Assembly (NCBI RefSeq): GCF_000012985.1 | Contig: NC_007645.1 | Location: forward strand, 558,001 to 622,000 | DNA: 64,000 nt | Reading direction: 5' to 3' | DNA from: Hahella chejuensis KCTC 2396 | GTDB taxonomy: Bacteria > Pseudomonadota > Gammaproteobacteria > Pseudomonadales > Oleiphilaceae | Shown here: positions 19,467 to 29,048 of the stretch, piece by piece | Layout: each line of letters begins with the position of its first letter | Position numbering within the stretch: position 1 is the stretch's first letter | Notes under the pieces: generated by a model | Told to the model about the DNA's origin: nothing | Database searches by the model: none | Seen by the model: only the letters and a program-made list of their open reading frames with translations | Position numbers and translations under genes: made by a program

Positions 19467-19811
19467 TTAGTTTTGTGCGCCCTCGTCACCCAAAGTCACT
19501 ACTTTCTCCTTACGGCCAACCTGGGTGCACCCCAGACAGCGTACAAATGTGGTTTTGGCTGGGCCGATAACTAAGGTTTCCGCCGCTTCCCCTGCGTTTC
19601 CACCCAAAGCGGAAAAGGGCAGTGAAGCTACGTAAACGACGGAGCCAATGACAGTGATGCCGAACAGCACTGGACGGGCGAACAGAGCGTCACCGGTCAT
19701 GGCCAACGCGGATGGCTTTTCCTCCACGATTTCGCTGTATCCTGCAGTAGGCATGATGAAGGCTGCAGTGGCGACAACAATACTAATCCAACGAATAAGC
19801 GTCTGGCGCAT
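19467..19811 (-). CDS. Small exported/membrane protein of unknown function
   Basis: A 114-residue product with an N-terminal signal sequence (about residues 8-25, cleavage possible after GYS). A second hydrophobic segment follows (VLFGITVIGSVVYVASLPFS) with GGNAGEAAETLVIGPAK and a Cys-x2-Cys (RCLGCT) after it. Short proteins of this pattern are common in marine gammaproteobacteria and uncharacterised. It is a single gene ending at the shared terminator at 19411-19441. Confidence 0.75.
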   Translation of the reverse strand: MRQTLIRWISIVVATAAFIMPTAGYSEIVEEKPSALAMTGDALFARPVLFGITVIGSVVYVASLPFSALGGNAGEAAETLVIGPAKTTFVRCLGCTQVGRKEKVVTLGDEGAQN

Positions 19812-20014
19812 GGGTGAACTCTCCCAATTAACAAATCCAATAGTCTATCTATTAAGACAAATATAACAGGCTTTTGAAAACTTTCTAAAAAAGAATCAGC
19901 TGTTTTGCCATAATATTTTGTGTATTTTCTAACTTTGCCGCGCCCCTGTCGACGCTTTTTGTTGAGTTTGTGACATTCTCCCATTGCACCTCAGCGATAA
20001 AAAATGTCTATACC

Positions 20015-20830
20015 CTAGCGCTGACAGGAAGGGCAGAATACACTGGTCCGCTGGCCTAGTTTGATTTCCTTGAGTTCCGTTTGGCATACCGTGCAGGGCT
20101 GTCCGCCTCGTCCATAGGCGCGCAACGTCTGCTGAAAGTAACCGGGCTTGCCGTCTCCGCCTACAAAATCCCGCAAAGTGGCGCCGCCCATGTTGATCGC
20201 GTCGCTTAGTACTTTTCTGACTGCCTCCGCCAGAACCTGATAACGTTTGAGACTAACCTCGCCAGCTGCCCGAGTGGGGCGAATACCCGCCAGGAATAGC
20301 GCCTCATTGGCGTAGATGTTGCCAACGCCGACAACAATGGCTTGATCCATCAGAAAGGTTTTGACTGGTGACTTGCGTTGGCGAGAGCGCTTGTACAGGA
20401 GTTCTCCGCTGAACTGGTCGCTCAAGGGTTCAGGGCCGAGATGTTTCAGCAGGGGATGTTCTTGCGTTGGCGGATTTAGCAGCAACAGACAGCCGAAACG
20501 CCGTGGATCGTTGTAACGCAAGGTGATATCGCCTTCGAGCAATATATCCACATGATCATGCTTCATTCGCGGGGTTTCCGGCGCCACGATGCGTAGGTTG
20601 CCGGACATTCCTAAGTGAAAGAGCAGCTCATCGTCCCCAAGGTTGATCAACAGATACTTGGCTCGGCGGGTGACATTCAACACCGTTTTACCCTGCGCCG
20701 CGGCGGGCAAGTCCATTGGTACGGGCCAGCGCAAGCGTGGTTCATAGATATTTACTTGGAGTATTTTTCTACCAGTGATGTGGGGCGCAACGCCTCTACG
20801 GGTAGTTTCCACTTCAGGTAATTCTGGCAC
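20015..20830 (-). CDS. mutM: Formamidopyrimidine-DNA glycosylase
   Basis: The enzyme excises oxidised purines such as 8-oxoguanine and nicks the backbone. The start is GTG at 20830, giving (M)[17 protein letters not shown]; the catalytic N-terminal Pro must directly follow the initiator, so longer in-frame starts are excluded. The helix-two-turn-helix segment includes [16 protein letters not shown]. The C-terminal zinc finger has CTVC and CPSC pairs. At 271 residues it is the normal length. It is transcribed alone. Confidence 0.96.
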   Translation of the reverse strand: MPELPEVETTRRGVAPHITGRKILQVNIYEPRLRWPVPMDLPAAAQGKTVLNVTRRAKYLLINLGDDELLFHLGMSGNLRIVAPETPRMKHDHVDILLEGDITLRYNDPRRFGCLLLLNPPTQEHPLLKHLGPEPLSDQFSGELLYKRSRQRKSPVKTFLMDQAIVVGVGNIYANEALFLAGIRPTRAAGEVSLKRYQVLAEAVRKVLSDAINMGGATLRDFVGGDGKPGYFQQTLRAYGRGGQPCTVCQTELKEIKLGQRTSVFCPSCQR

Positions 20831-21134
20831 GGGGCAAACCTTTATTTCGAATTGAGTTGGGAGGAGAAGACCACCGACTGAGCGTGACCTCTGTAACGTT
20901 AGGCATTCACCGAGTAAAAACAACAGTCTAACCATGAGAGTGTGAAAAACCTATAGAGAACTTCCGCGAAATGGCTTGGGTTAGCCTTTGTAATTGCAGT
21001 TTTCAGAGTGCGAACATTGTCCCGTTTCACGCCGGTTTTTCAGTAATTTCTTACAAACTTTAATATGCGGGCGCGCAAAGTTTAGCGTACACTTGTACGC
21101 TCAAATTTCGGGATACAACAAGAGAGATTTCCAC

Positions 21135-22328
21135 ATGTGGTATGAAGGCCTGCTGGGGCTGACTGCTTGGCAAACCGTCCTGGCGACCCTGATTCTTACG
21201 CAAATCACCATTGTGAGCGTCACCGTTTACTTACACCGCCATTCGGCTCATAACTCCATTGATCTGCATCCGGCGTTAGCGCACTTCTTCCGTTTCTGGC
21301 TGTGGCTGACCACAGGCATGATTACGAAAGAATGGACAGCTGTGCACCGTAAGCATCACGCGAAGTGTGAGACTGAAGAAGACCCGCACAGCCCGGTTAA
21401 GAAAGGGCTGAAGACCGTATTCTGGAGCGGCGCGGAGCTTTATAAAGCCGGCGCTACGGAGGAAACCCTCAAGCGCTACGGGCAACGCACCCCGGATGAC
21501 TGGCTGGAACGTAATCTTTATGCCCCCTATAACTGGATTGGCATTACCGTCATGGCGGTGATTGATCTGCTATTGTTCGGCGCCAAGGGCATTACTGTGT
21601 GGGCGGTGCAGATGATGTGGATTCCATTCTTCGCCGCTGGCGTTATCAACGGAATTGCGCATTTCTTTGGCTACCGCAATTTTGAATGCACTGACAACGC
21701 CAGAAATATCTCGCCTTGGGGCTTTTTCATCGGCGGCGAAGAATTGCACAACAACCATCACACCTATCCGCACTCGCCCAAGCTCTCCGTGAAGCCTTGG
21801 GAGTTTGACATTGGCTGGATGTGGATAAAGATTTTTGAGTTTCTACGATTGGCCAAAGCCAAGCCTGTCGGCCCTATCGCACATCAAGTGCCCGGAAAGT
21901 CGCTGCTGGATGTGGACACGTTGATGGCTATCGCCAACAATCGTTTTCAGGTCATGGTGCAATATCGGAAGAAAGTGCTGGCGCCGTTATTGAATGAGCG
22001 CAAACTGCAGCTCCCGCCGGAGGAGCGCACATTGTTGCAAAAAGTCCGTAAGCTGATGTATCGGGAAGAATCGCTGATTCACCCGCAAGAACATCACTGC
22101 TTGCAGGAAGTGCTGGCGAAGCATGAAACGCTGCAAATGATCTATCATAAGAGCAAAGAACTACAAGCGATTTGGAAGCGTCAGCCCGGTATGCAATATC
22201 AGGATAAAGTTGCAGCTTTGCGTGAATGGTGTCATCAGGCGGAGCAAAGCGGGGTACGTCACCTGGAGGAGTTTGCCGCCTGGCTGAAGTCCTTCTCATT
22301 GGTCCCTGCGCCTGCTGTGGCGCGATAG
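21135..22328 (+). CDS. Membrane fatty acid desaturase (acyl-CoA delta-9 type)
   Basis: A 398-residue integral membrane di-iron enzyme. Three His boxes are visible: YLHRHSAHNS, WTAVHRKHHAKCETEEDPHS, and GGEELHNNHHTYPHSPKLS. Hydrophobic segments lie between them. These boxes bind the iron atoms that introduce a double bond in the acyl chain. ATG 21135 (MWYEGLLGLTAWQT) is preferred; the in-frame ORF starts further upstream at 20994, but that part looks non-coding. The C-terminal about 100 residues are helical and charged, longer than in minimal desaturases. Confidence 0.92.
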   Translation: MWYEGLLGLTAWQTVLATLILTQITIVSVTVYLHRHSAHNSIDLHPALAHFFRFWLWLTTGMITKEWTAVHRKHHAKCETEEDPHSPVKKGLKTVFWSGAELYKAGATEETLKRYGQRTPDDWLERNLYAPYNWIGITVMAVIDLLLFGAKGITVWAVQMMWIPFFAAGVINGIAHFFGYRNFECTDNARNISPWGFFIGGEELHNNHHTYPHSPKLSVKPWEFDIGWMWIKIFEFLRLAKAKPVGPIAHQVPGKSLLDVDTLMAIANNRFQVMVQYRKKVLAPLLNERKLQLPPEERTLLQKVRKLMYREESLIHPQEHHCLQEVLAKHETLQMIYHKSKELQAIWKRQPGMQYQDKVAALREWCHQAEQSGVRHLEEFAAWLKSFSLVPAPAVAR

Positions 22329-22352
22329 CGGTTTCCGCTGCCAGACATATCT

Positions 22353-22383
22353 CTAAAAAGACCGGCGGAAGCCGGTCTTTTTT
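22353..22383 (+). terminator. Intrinsic terminator after the desaturase gene
   Basis: AAAAAGACCGG and CCGGTCTTTTT form an 11-bp stem around a 6-base loop and run into a T-rich tract. Confidence 0.9.
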
Positions 22384-22476
22384 CTCCTCTTTCCCCAATC
22401 TTTGACCATACTTTCCTCTGATTCAGGCGAGAATCAGTCCGCCGCACTTTGCGCTGTTCATCTATCAGGAGGAAAC

Positions 22477-24105
22477 ATGAAAAGCGAAAGAACAGTCAGG
22501 TCTCTCTTATATATTTTCTTGGTCTCTTTTCTCTCCCTTGGCGGGTGTGACTCTGACAACAACTCCTCAAGTAGCGACAGTAGCGGAAGCGTGTCTGCTA
22601 CGGTGGAGTTCCCTTCTGGCGTGACCGTAGCAAGTCCGGTGGACGCCTCCAGTGGTCTGGGCGCGCTAAGTGTTGGCGACAAATGGCGACAAAAGGAACT
22701 TCCCAGCGCGGGGGTTTCCTCGTTGGCGGTAGCGTCGTCAAGCGCTTACACAGAAACTTCTGCGGCGATATCACGGGTTCTGAGCGGGGACTTGGCGTTG
22801 GCCGCCAGCTTTGATTCGACGGCGTTTTTTAGACGCGGCGGCGACGCCTCCTGCTACGGACCGACGTTAAAGTGGCAAAATCACCCTGATGCGGGGATGG
22901 GCGACCTTGGTTCGGGCGAGTTGCCGAGTGGAGATCTGGGTATTTGGAACGCCAGTACGTCAGACGGCGAAGCCTGTGCGGCGGCCCAGTTGAACGCGCG
23001 AATGCGGGATGTCCAGGCGCGTGTAGGCATGGGGATGCTGACGTTGGCGGGCATGGTGGCGGTTTACGAGTCCACTGGCGCGACCTGGCCGGACGATATC
23101 AGCCCGGGAACGAGTGTCGACCTGACGGCTGAGCTGAATGCGTTGAGTCTGAGCAGTATGACCTTTAACAGTGCGGTGATAAGCCTGGATGCAGGCGGCT
23201 CTGTCTGGTCTTACAGTTTGTCCGTAAGCTACGACGACGGATCTGGGGGGCGCAATATCTCCTTGAACTTGCAGCATGCCATTACTGATCGTGATGCAGG
23301 CTTGTTCGAAGGACTTTTTTCCTATCTTGTAGAAGATGTCTTCGCCGGCGGTAATTGCGGGATGGGAGATAACAATGTCTCCCACAATGGCTCGGTGCAT
23401 TACAAAAAAACGGGTTCCACCAACGTCACTTTGCAATCAAGAAGCGCCACAGCCTGTGGCTGGGCCAGTACGACGCCGGCGGCGGATATCCGGGATAATC
23501 TGGTTTCCTCTACGGTATTAAGTGAGGCCTTTGCTGTTGATCCGGGTGGGGCGTGGGCGGACAACTTCAATGTATTTACTGCTGAGTTTAATACCGACAG
23601 TCTGCTGGGCCTCTATTCCTATTCGTGGCAGGCGGGTTCAGGCGACTCCCATGCGCGGATTTTGGATATAGGTATAGAGACCACGGCCGGAGGCGAAGCC
23701 TACTTTGGTTTTGGCGACAGAGTTCAGGATAGCCTTAGCGGTCAAATTAACGGATTTATCTGCAACTGGGCCGGTCCGGGAAATGATCATAGCCCGACTG
23801 AGTTTAGTCAGTATGCGCAGAGACAGTTTCTGACCTATGACTCGGCCAGCGACAAGTACATCGTTTCCAGCGACGGCTCGTCCGACATTACCTATGCGCC
23901 AACCAACATCTGTATGTATGCAGGCGGCGCTTTCTTATATGACCGGGATCTGGATGGCGATCTAAGTGATGAAAACGCCAGTACCGTGAATGTTGTGGAC
24001 GGCGGTTCGCCATTGGATTTTGACTTAATGACAGTATCTGACTCGGAAGCCAATATTTGGGAGCATATTATCGCTCGCGGCTACAGTCTTCCCGCATATC
24101 CATGA
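22477..24105 (+). CDS. Large secreted lipoprotein of unknown function
   Basis: ATG 22477 has AGGAGG 6 bases upstream. The 542-residue product begins with a lipoprotein signal (MKSERTVRSLLYIFLVSFL) and lipobox LSLGGC, then an Asp/Asn/Ser-rich linker (CDSDNNSSSSDSSGS). The rest is rich in Ser, Gly, Asp and aromatic residues with few Lys, typical of extracellular beta-rich proteins. Four Cys suggest disulfides (SCYGP, ACAAA, NCGMG, ACGWA). I do not recognise the family. It stands alone between the desaturase terminator and convergent rsmD. Confidence 0.75.
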   Translation: MKSERTVRSLLYIFLVSFLSLGGCDSDNNSSSSDSSGSVSATVEFPSGVTVASPVDASSGLGALSVGDKWRQKELPSAGVSSLAVASSSAYTETSAAISRVLSGDLALAASFDSTAFFRRGGDASCYGPTLKWQNHPDAGMGDLGSGELPSGDLGIWNASTSDGEACAAAQLNARMRDVQARVGMGMLTLAGMVAVYESTGATWPDDISPGTSVDLTAELNALSLSSMTFNSAVISLDAGGSVWSYSLSVSYDDGSGGRNISLNLQHAITDRDAGLFEGLFSYLVEDVFAGGNCGMGDNNVSHNGSVHYKKTGSTNVTLQSRSATACGWASTTPAADIRDNLVSSTVLSEAFAVDPGGAWADNFNVFTAEFNTDSLLGLYSYSWQAGSGDSHARILDIGIETTAGGEAYFGFGDRVQDSLSGQINGFICNWAGPGNDHSPTEFSQYAQRQFLTYDSASDKYIVSSDGSSDITYAPTNICMYAGGAFLYDRDLDGDLSDENASTVNVVDGGSPLDFDLMTVSDSEANIWEHIIARGYSLPAYP

Positions 24106-24135
24106 TAGCCGTTTACTGAAGATGAAAGTCTGAGT

Positions 24136-24162
24136 GCGGCGCTCTCCGGTAGTGAGCGCCGC
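24136..24162. terminator. Hairpin between the lipoprotein gene and rsmD
   Basis: A perfect 9-bp stem GCGGCGCTC/GAGCGCCGC with a 9-base loop lies between the two convergent stop codons. There is no U-tract on either side, so its action as a terminator is likely but weaker than the others in the window. Confidence 0.6.
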
Positions 24163-24168
24163 TAAGAA

Positions 24169-24762
24169 TCAGTCTGGCTGGCGGACCAGACATAATGCAT
24201 ATTGCACTTGTCCGGCTGTCTTGTGACGGGAAATGGCCCAGCCGGGAGGCAGTGGAAGCGGATTGAGCTCTACCTCTGCTTCGACGTATACATAGGCGTT
24301 TGCTGCCAGCAGTTTTCTTTCCGCCAGGATTTGCAGGGCGGGAGCAAGAAACTCTTTTCTGAAAGGCGGATCAAGAAATACAACCTCCCAGGGTTTGTCC
24401 GGCGACGCCGCTCTTAACCAATTCAGGGCGTCTGCGTTCACCACGCTGGCGTTATCTGCACGTAAAAGCTGAATCTGACTTTTTAAATGAGATGCGATCA
24501 CTGGGCTTTGGTCGATAAAGGTCACATCCGCCGCGCCGCGGGAAAGCGCCTCCAATCCCAGTGCGCCGCTACCGCAATACACGTCCAGGCAGCGAGGGCC
24601 GGGAAATATAGGCATTAGCCAGTTGAATAGTGTTTCCCGTACCCGATCAGGAGTGGGACGGACTCCATCCAAAGCGGGAAATGTCAGTTTTCTTCCTCGA
24701 TGGGAGCCGCCGATAATGCGCAATTGGCCCAACTCAGGGGCGGACTTGCCTTTATGTCTCAT
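24169..24762 (-). CDS. rsmD: 16S rRNA (guanine966-N2)-methyltransferase
   Basis: A 197-residue SAM-dependent methyltransferase. Visible are LRIIGGSHRGRKLTFP, DRVRETLFNWL, the SAM motif CLDVYCGSGALGLEALSRG, and the catalytic VVFLDPPFRKEF (DPPF). It modifies G966 in the small-subunit rRNA. It is divergent from ftsY, the same neighbourhood as in E. coli (rsmD-ftsYEX-rpoH). Confidence 0.95.
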   Translation of the reverse strand: MRHKGKSAPELGQLRIIGGSHRGRKLTFPALDGVRPTPDRVRETLFNWLMPIFPGPRCLDVYCGSGALGLEALSRGAADVTFIDQSPVIASHLKSQIQLLRADNASVVNADALNWLRAASPDKPWEVVFLDPPFRKEFLAPALQILAERKLLAANAYVYVEAEVELNPLPLPPGWAISRHKTAGQVQYALCLVRQPD

Positions 24763-24945
24763 GCTATGTGTGTGGTCCGAATGAAATAAAAATAACCAGG
24801 CGTTTGGGGCGTAACGTCCGCAATTTTATCGCCAATGTCTGGGCGTGGCGAAGCGGGTAGGGCCGTTAGCCTTGCGTACGAACATCGCAGGTTAATAGAA
24901 TAGGGCCCCATTTGCATCTTCGCCTAAGTTTTGGACATCTCTGAT

Positions 24946-26076
24946 ATGCATTCAATGATCAACTATGTGTTTATGGCCCTGATGGGGCTGTCGGTATTGT
25001 TATTGATCGCCGACGTTCTGTCCCGTAGAAATAGCCTTCCGCGTCCGCGCTCATTCGAACTGAGCCCGCCTGAGACGCAGAAAAAAGCTGAAGCAAAGGG
25101 CGTAACGCCGACAAAAACACAGCCCGCGCCTGTAAAAGAGGTCGCGCCGCAGGAGCCTGTCGGCGGGTGGTTGACGAGAGTGCGCTCTGGATTGAGCAAG
25201 ACCCGTGGCCAGTTCAGCCAGAATCTTATGGCGCTGTTCGCCGGCTCCAAGGCGATAGATGAAGAGCTGCTGGAAGAAATCGAAACCCTGTTGTTATCCG
25301 CCGACGTTGGCATTGAAGCCACGACCCAGATTACCCAGGCGATTACTGAAAAGCTTGATCGTAACCAGTTAAAGGACTCATCAGCGCTGTATGACGCCTT
25401 GAAAGAAGAGCTCCGCGGCTTGCTGGAGCCATGCTGCAGTCCTTTGCAAATAGAAAATAAAACCCCTTATGTGATTCTGGTGGTGGGCGTGAACGGCGTC
25501 GGCAAGACCACCACGATCGGCAAGCTGGCCAATAAATTCCAGCAGGAAGGCCGCTCTGTCGTCCTGGCCGCCGGGGATACCTTCCGCGCCGCCGCTGTGG
25601 AGCAGCTACAAGTTTGGGGGGAGCGCAACAATGTGCCGGTTATCGCGCAACATACCGGCGCGGACAGCGCTTCGGTCATTTTCGATGCGGTACAGGCGGC
25701 CAAGTCGCGAGGAGTGGACGTTGTTATCGCTGATACGGCGGGGCGGCTGCAGAACAAAGAGAATCTGATGGCCGAGCTGGAGAAAGTGGTTCGCGTCATC
25801 AAGAAACATGACCCGGATGCTCCTCATGAAGTGCTATTGGTGCTGGACGCGGGTACAGGACAGAATGCGCTGAGCCAGGCTCAGTTGTTCCGTCAGGCGG
25901 TCGGCGTCACCGGTATCGCCATCACCAAATTGGATGGCACGGCGAAAGGCGGCATCTTGTTCGCCATCGCCAAACAGCACGGATTGCCGATCCGTTATAT
26001 CGGGGTAGGCGAAGGCATTGACGATTTGCGCCCATTTGATGCGAGCGAATTTGTGGATGCGCTGTTTGACGCATAA
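24946..26076 (+). CDS. ftsY: FtsY, signal recognition particle receptor GTPase
   Basis: The start is taken as ATG 24946 (376 residues); TTG 24931 and ATG 24955 are in frame alternatives. The first about 25 residues form a hydrophobic segment (YVFMALMGLSVLLLIADVL), a direct membrane anchor instead of the long acidic A-domain of E. coli FtsY. The NG domain carries GVNGVGKTTTIGKLA (about residue 181), DTFRAAAVEQL, VVIADTAGRL, and TKLDGTAKGG. FtsY docks ribosome-SRP complexes to SecYEG. It is the first gene of ftsYEX. Confidence 0.95.
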   Translation: MHSMINYVFMALMGLSVLLLIADVLSRRNSLPRPRSFELSPPETQKKAEAKGVTPTKTQPAPVKEVAPQEPVGGWLTRVRSGLSKTRGQFSQNLMALFAGSKAIDEELLEEIETLLLSADVGIEATTQITQAITEKLDRNQLKDSSALYDALKEELRGLLEPCCSPLQIENKTPYVILVVGVNGVGKTTTIGKLANKFQQEGRSVVLAAGDTFRAAAVEQLQVWGERNNVPVIAQHTGADSASVIFDAVQAAKSRGVDVVIADTAGRLQNKENLMAELEKVVRVIKKHDPDAPHEVLLVLDAGTGQNALSQAQLFRQAVGVTGIAITKLDGTAKGGILFAIAKQHGLPIRYIGVGEGIDDLRPFDASEFVDALFDA

Positions 26077-26120
26077 AACCGAAGCCTGAAGGGCAAGGCG
26101 ATGACGCAAAGAGGAAACTT

Positions 26121-26798
26121 ATGATCGGCGACAGCATGATCCACTTTGATCGGGTCTCAAAACGCTACAGTGGCGGCTTTGAAGCCCTGTCTGAGGTCAG
26201 CTTCTCATTGCGGCGCGGTGAGATGGCGTTTCTGACCGGGCACTCCGGCGCGGGCAAAAGCACACTGCTCAAGTTGATCATGCTTATGGAGCGTCCCAAT
26301 CAGGGAAGAATTTATGTTGGCGGGCAAAACCTTGAGAAGTTTCCCCGTCGGCAAATTCCCTACTTCCGTCGTCATGTTGGCGTGGTGTTTCAGAATCACC
26401 ATTTGTTGTTTGATCGCACTGTATTTCAAAATGTGGCGTTGCCGTTGGAAATCGCGGGTGTTTCATCCCGAGAGATCGGAAGACGGGTGCGTGCGTCTCT
26501 GGATAAGGTAGGGCTGCTGAAGAAAGAAAATTCATTGCCTATTACTTTATCGGGAGGAGAACAGCAGCGGGTGGGCATCGCCCGGGCGGTAGTGAACAAG
26601 CCGCCGTTGCTGCTCGCCGATGAGCCTACAGGAAACCTGGACCCTGAGTTGTCCGCCGAGATCATGCGGCTGTTCCAGCAGTTTAACCAGGTTGGGGTGA
26701 CCGTGCTGATCGCCAGCCACGATTTGGCGCTGATCTCCCATATGAAGCATCGCGTTATGCGACTGGATCATGGCCAGTTGGTGGCCGGGCGCGGCTGA
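26121..26798 (+). CDS. ftsE: FtsE, cell-division ABC ATPase
   Basis: A 225-residue ABC ATPase with Walker A GHSGAGKSTLLKL, signature LSGGEQQRVGIARA and Walker B LLADEPTGNLD. ATG 26121 has GAGGAAA upstream; ATG 26136 is closer to typical FtsE starts but lacks a ribosome site. With FtsX it forms a complex that controls periplasmic peptidoglycan hydrolase activation at the septum. It is 44 bp after ftsY and 33 bp before ftsX. Confidence 0.95.
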   Translation: MIGDSMIHFDRVSKRYSGGFEALSEVSFSLRRGEMAFLTGHSGAGKSTLLKLIMLMERPNQGRIYVGGQNLEKFPRRQIPYFRRHVGVVFQNHHLLFDRTVFQNVALPLEIAGVSSREIGRRVRASLDKVGLLKKENSLPITLSGGEQQRVGIARAVVNKPPLLLADEPTGNLDPELSAEIMRLFQQFNQVGVTVLIASHDLALISHMKHRVMRLDHGQLVAGRG

Positions 26799-26831
26799 TT
26801 GAAAACTCCCGAGCGAAGAGAATAAAAGAAT

Positions 26832-27866
26832 ATGAAAGAAAACATACCGCGCGGAGCCAGTCCTTCAAGATCGGGTCGCAAACAGCCGCCTCCTCCGCCT
26901 GCGGAAGCGCCGCCGCGGCAGGGCGCCTCTGCGGGATTGGAGCAAAGCGGCCTGGAAGCCTATTTTTCCCACCACCGCCTGACCGCCCGCGACAGCTTAA
27001 TGCGTTTGATACGGAGCCCTTTGTCCAGCCTGATGACATGGCTGGTGATCGCTGTGGCGCTGGCTTTACCGTCCGGTTTGTTTGTCATGCTGGGCAATTT
27101 GGGTGGATTGACGGAGGGGCTGGAGGGTGCGTCGCGGATATCGCTATACATGAAGTTAGATGTGGACGACCAAGCCGCGTACCAATTATCGCAGAAGCTC
27201 AAAGAACGTCCTGAGGTGCAGTCGATGCAGTTCATCAACCGTAGTCAGGCATTGGAGGAGTTCAAGTCTCTGTCTGGCTGGGGGGATGTCCTGGCTTATC
27301 TGGACGACAATCCGTTGCCGGCGGTGATTGTATTGCAACCCGCGCCAGAGTATGGGCAGGCGGAAAAGGTGCAGGCGTTCACGGAATCGCTGTCCAAGCT
27401 GCCTGAAGTGGATAATGTGCAACTGGACCTGCAATGGGTGAAACGCTTGAATGCGTTGTTTGAGGTGTTGGGGCGCAGCACCCTGGCCATAGGGGCCTTA
27501 TTAGGACTGGCGGTGATTCTGATTATCGGCAATACCATCCGGTTGGCGATAGAGAACCGTAAAGAAGAAATTCTGGTGGTTAAGCTGGTGGGGGGAACCG
27601 ATCCCTTTGTACGCAGGCCGTTTTTGTATACCGGTTTTTGGTATGGCGTAGGCGGCGCTTTACTAGCCTGGTTATTGGTGAATATGGCGCTGCTTTGGCT
27701 GAGCGGACCAGTGAACCAGTTGGCGGCGTTGTATTACAGTAGCTTCAATTTGTCCGGCCTGTCGATTGAAGCCTCTTCGTTGCTGCTGTTGACGGGGTGT
27801 TTCCTGGGATGTGGCGGCGCCTGGCTCGCAGTAAGACGGCATTTGGATGATATTGAGCCTAAATGA
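26832..27866 (+). CDS. ftsX: FtsX, cell-division ABC permease
   Basis: A 344-residue membrane protein. The cytoplasmic N-terminus is Pro/Arg-rich. The first membrane segment (about residues 70-90) is followed by a periplasmic domain containing the segment MQFINRSQALEEFKSLSGW. Three more membrane segments follow: ILIIGNTIRLAIENRKEEIL region, FWYGVGGALLAWLLVNMALL, and the C-terminal LLLLTGCFLGCGGAWLAV. Overall this is the standard FtsX plan. Confidence 0.94.
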   Translation: MKENIPRGASPSRSGRKQPPPPPAEAPPRQGASAGLEQSGLEAYFSHHRLTARDSLMRLIRSPLSSLMTWLVIAVALALPSGLFVMLGNLGGLTEGLEGASRISLYMKLDVDDQAAYQLSQKLKERPEVQSMQFINRSQALEEFKSLSGWGDVLAYLDDNPLPAVIVLQPAPEYGQAEKVQAFTESLSKLPEVDNVQLDLQWVKRLNALFEVLGRSTLAIGALLGLAVILIIGNTIRLAIENRKEEILVVKLVGGTDPFVRRPFLYTGFWYGVGGALLAWLLVNMALLWLSGPVNQLAALYYSSFNLSGLSIEASSLLLLTGCFLGCGGAWLAVRRHLDDIEPK

Positions 27867-28106
27867 CCAATTTTTAATACCGTCCAGCTATTGAAATAAT
27901 GGCAGCCGGACTTAATTACAGTTAAGCCCTGTAATCCAGTGCGGGCGGCGGCCTGGATAGGAATAGGTTCGCAGAGGCTTGCAGACGCAGACGGTAAAGT
28001 CGATGGTGGCGTTACATTTCGTTACAATGGGAACTTTCGACTGCGTTGGCAGTCTAATCATCAAGTGCTATATTTTCACGTCGAGTAAGATAATTGGAGA
28101 TTTTGA

Positions 28107-28961
28107 ATGGGTACCAGTTTACGGCCTGTAGAAATGCTTGCTCCAGTAGGGAATCTGGAGGGATACGTTCACGCGGTAAACAGCATTCCTGTTCTCAGCG
28201 CTGAAGAAGAGCGCGAATTGGCGGAACGTTTCCACCAAAACGAGGACTTATACGCAGCCAGACAGTTAGTTATGGCTCACCTTCGCTTTGTGGTGCATAT
28301 CGCCAAGAGTTATTCCGGATATGGTCTGTCTCAGGCTGACTTGGTCCAGGAAGGGAATATTGGATTAATGAAAGCGGTTAAACGCTTCAACCCTGAGTTC
28401 GGCGTTCGTCTGGTTTCTTTTGCTGTGCACTGGATTAAGGCGGAAATTCACGAATTCATATTGCGTAACTGGCGTATCGTCAAAGTGGCGACCACCAAAG
28501 CGCAACGCAAACTGTTCTTTAACCTGCGCTCCGCCAAAAAGCGTCTGGCATGGTTGACCAATGATGAAGCCAAAGCCGTTGCGGAGGACTTGGGCGTCGA
28601 TACCCACGTCGTACGGGAAATGGAAAGCAGGCTGGCTGGACAGGACACGTCTTTTGACGCAGGCGCGGATGAAGACGATGAAACGGCGTTCAAGGCTCCT
28701 GCAAACTATTTGGAAGACCGCCGTTATGATCCGGCGATGATGCTGGAGAATGAAAACTGGGAAGAAGACTCCAACAGTCGTCTCCACGACGCGTTGACCC
28801 AGTTGGATGAGCGCAGCAAAGACATCATACAAAAGCGCTGGTTGGCTGAAAACAAAGCCACTCTGCATGAGCTTGCTGATGAATACGGCGTCTCCGCTGA
28901 GCGTATACGCCAGTTGGAAAAGAATGCGATGAAAAAGGTTAAGCTGATGCTTGAAGCATAA
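28107..28961 (+). CDS. rpoH: RpoH, heat-shock sigma factor 32
   Basis: A 284-residue group-3 sigma factor. Region 2 has [19 protein letters not shown], and the RpoH box QRKLFFNLR is at about residues 133-141. Region 4 ends [20 protein letters not shown]. It directs transcription of chaperone and protease genes, probably including hslR/hslO here. A GGAG ribosome site precedes ATG 28107. The 240-bp leader after ftsX has room for promoters and, by analogy with E. coli, for a temperature-sensitive mRNA structure that I could not model. Confidence 0.97.
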   Translation: MGTSLRPVEMLAPVGNLEGYVHAVNSIPVLSAEEERELAERFHQNEDLYAARQLVMAHLRFVVHIAKSYSGYGLSQADLVQEGNIGLMKAVKRFNPEFGVRLVSFAVHWIKAEIHEFILRNWRIVKVATTKAQRKLFFNLRSAKKRLAWLTNDEAKAVAEDLGVDTHVVREMESRLAGQDTSFDAGADEDDETAFKAPANYLEDRRYDPAMMLENENWEEDSNSRLHDALTQLDERSKDIIQKRWLAENKATLHELADEYGVSAERIRQLEKNAMKKVKLMLEA

Positions 28962-28977
28962 GCGACGCCAGCTATTG

Positions 28978-29008
28978 AAAAAAACCGCCGTATGGCGGTT
29001 TTTTTTTT
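28978..29008 (+). terminator. Intrinsic terminator after rpoH
   Basis: AACCGCC and GGCGGTT form the stem with loop GTAT, followed by a run of Ts to 29008; the A-tract on the left makes the hairpin extendable. Confidence 0.92.
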
Positions 29009-29048
29009 GCAGTAATTCCGCCGCCCACTTTTGGAGGAAACAATACCC

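Noticed and set aside
20831-20935. Upstream extension of mutM to 20935
   Set aside because: MutM needs Pro as the residue after the initiator for catalysis; only GTG 20830 gives that.
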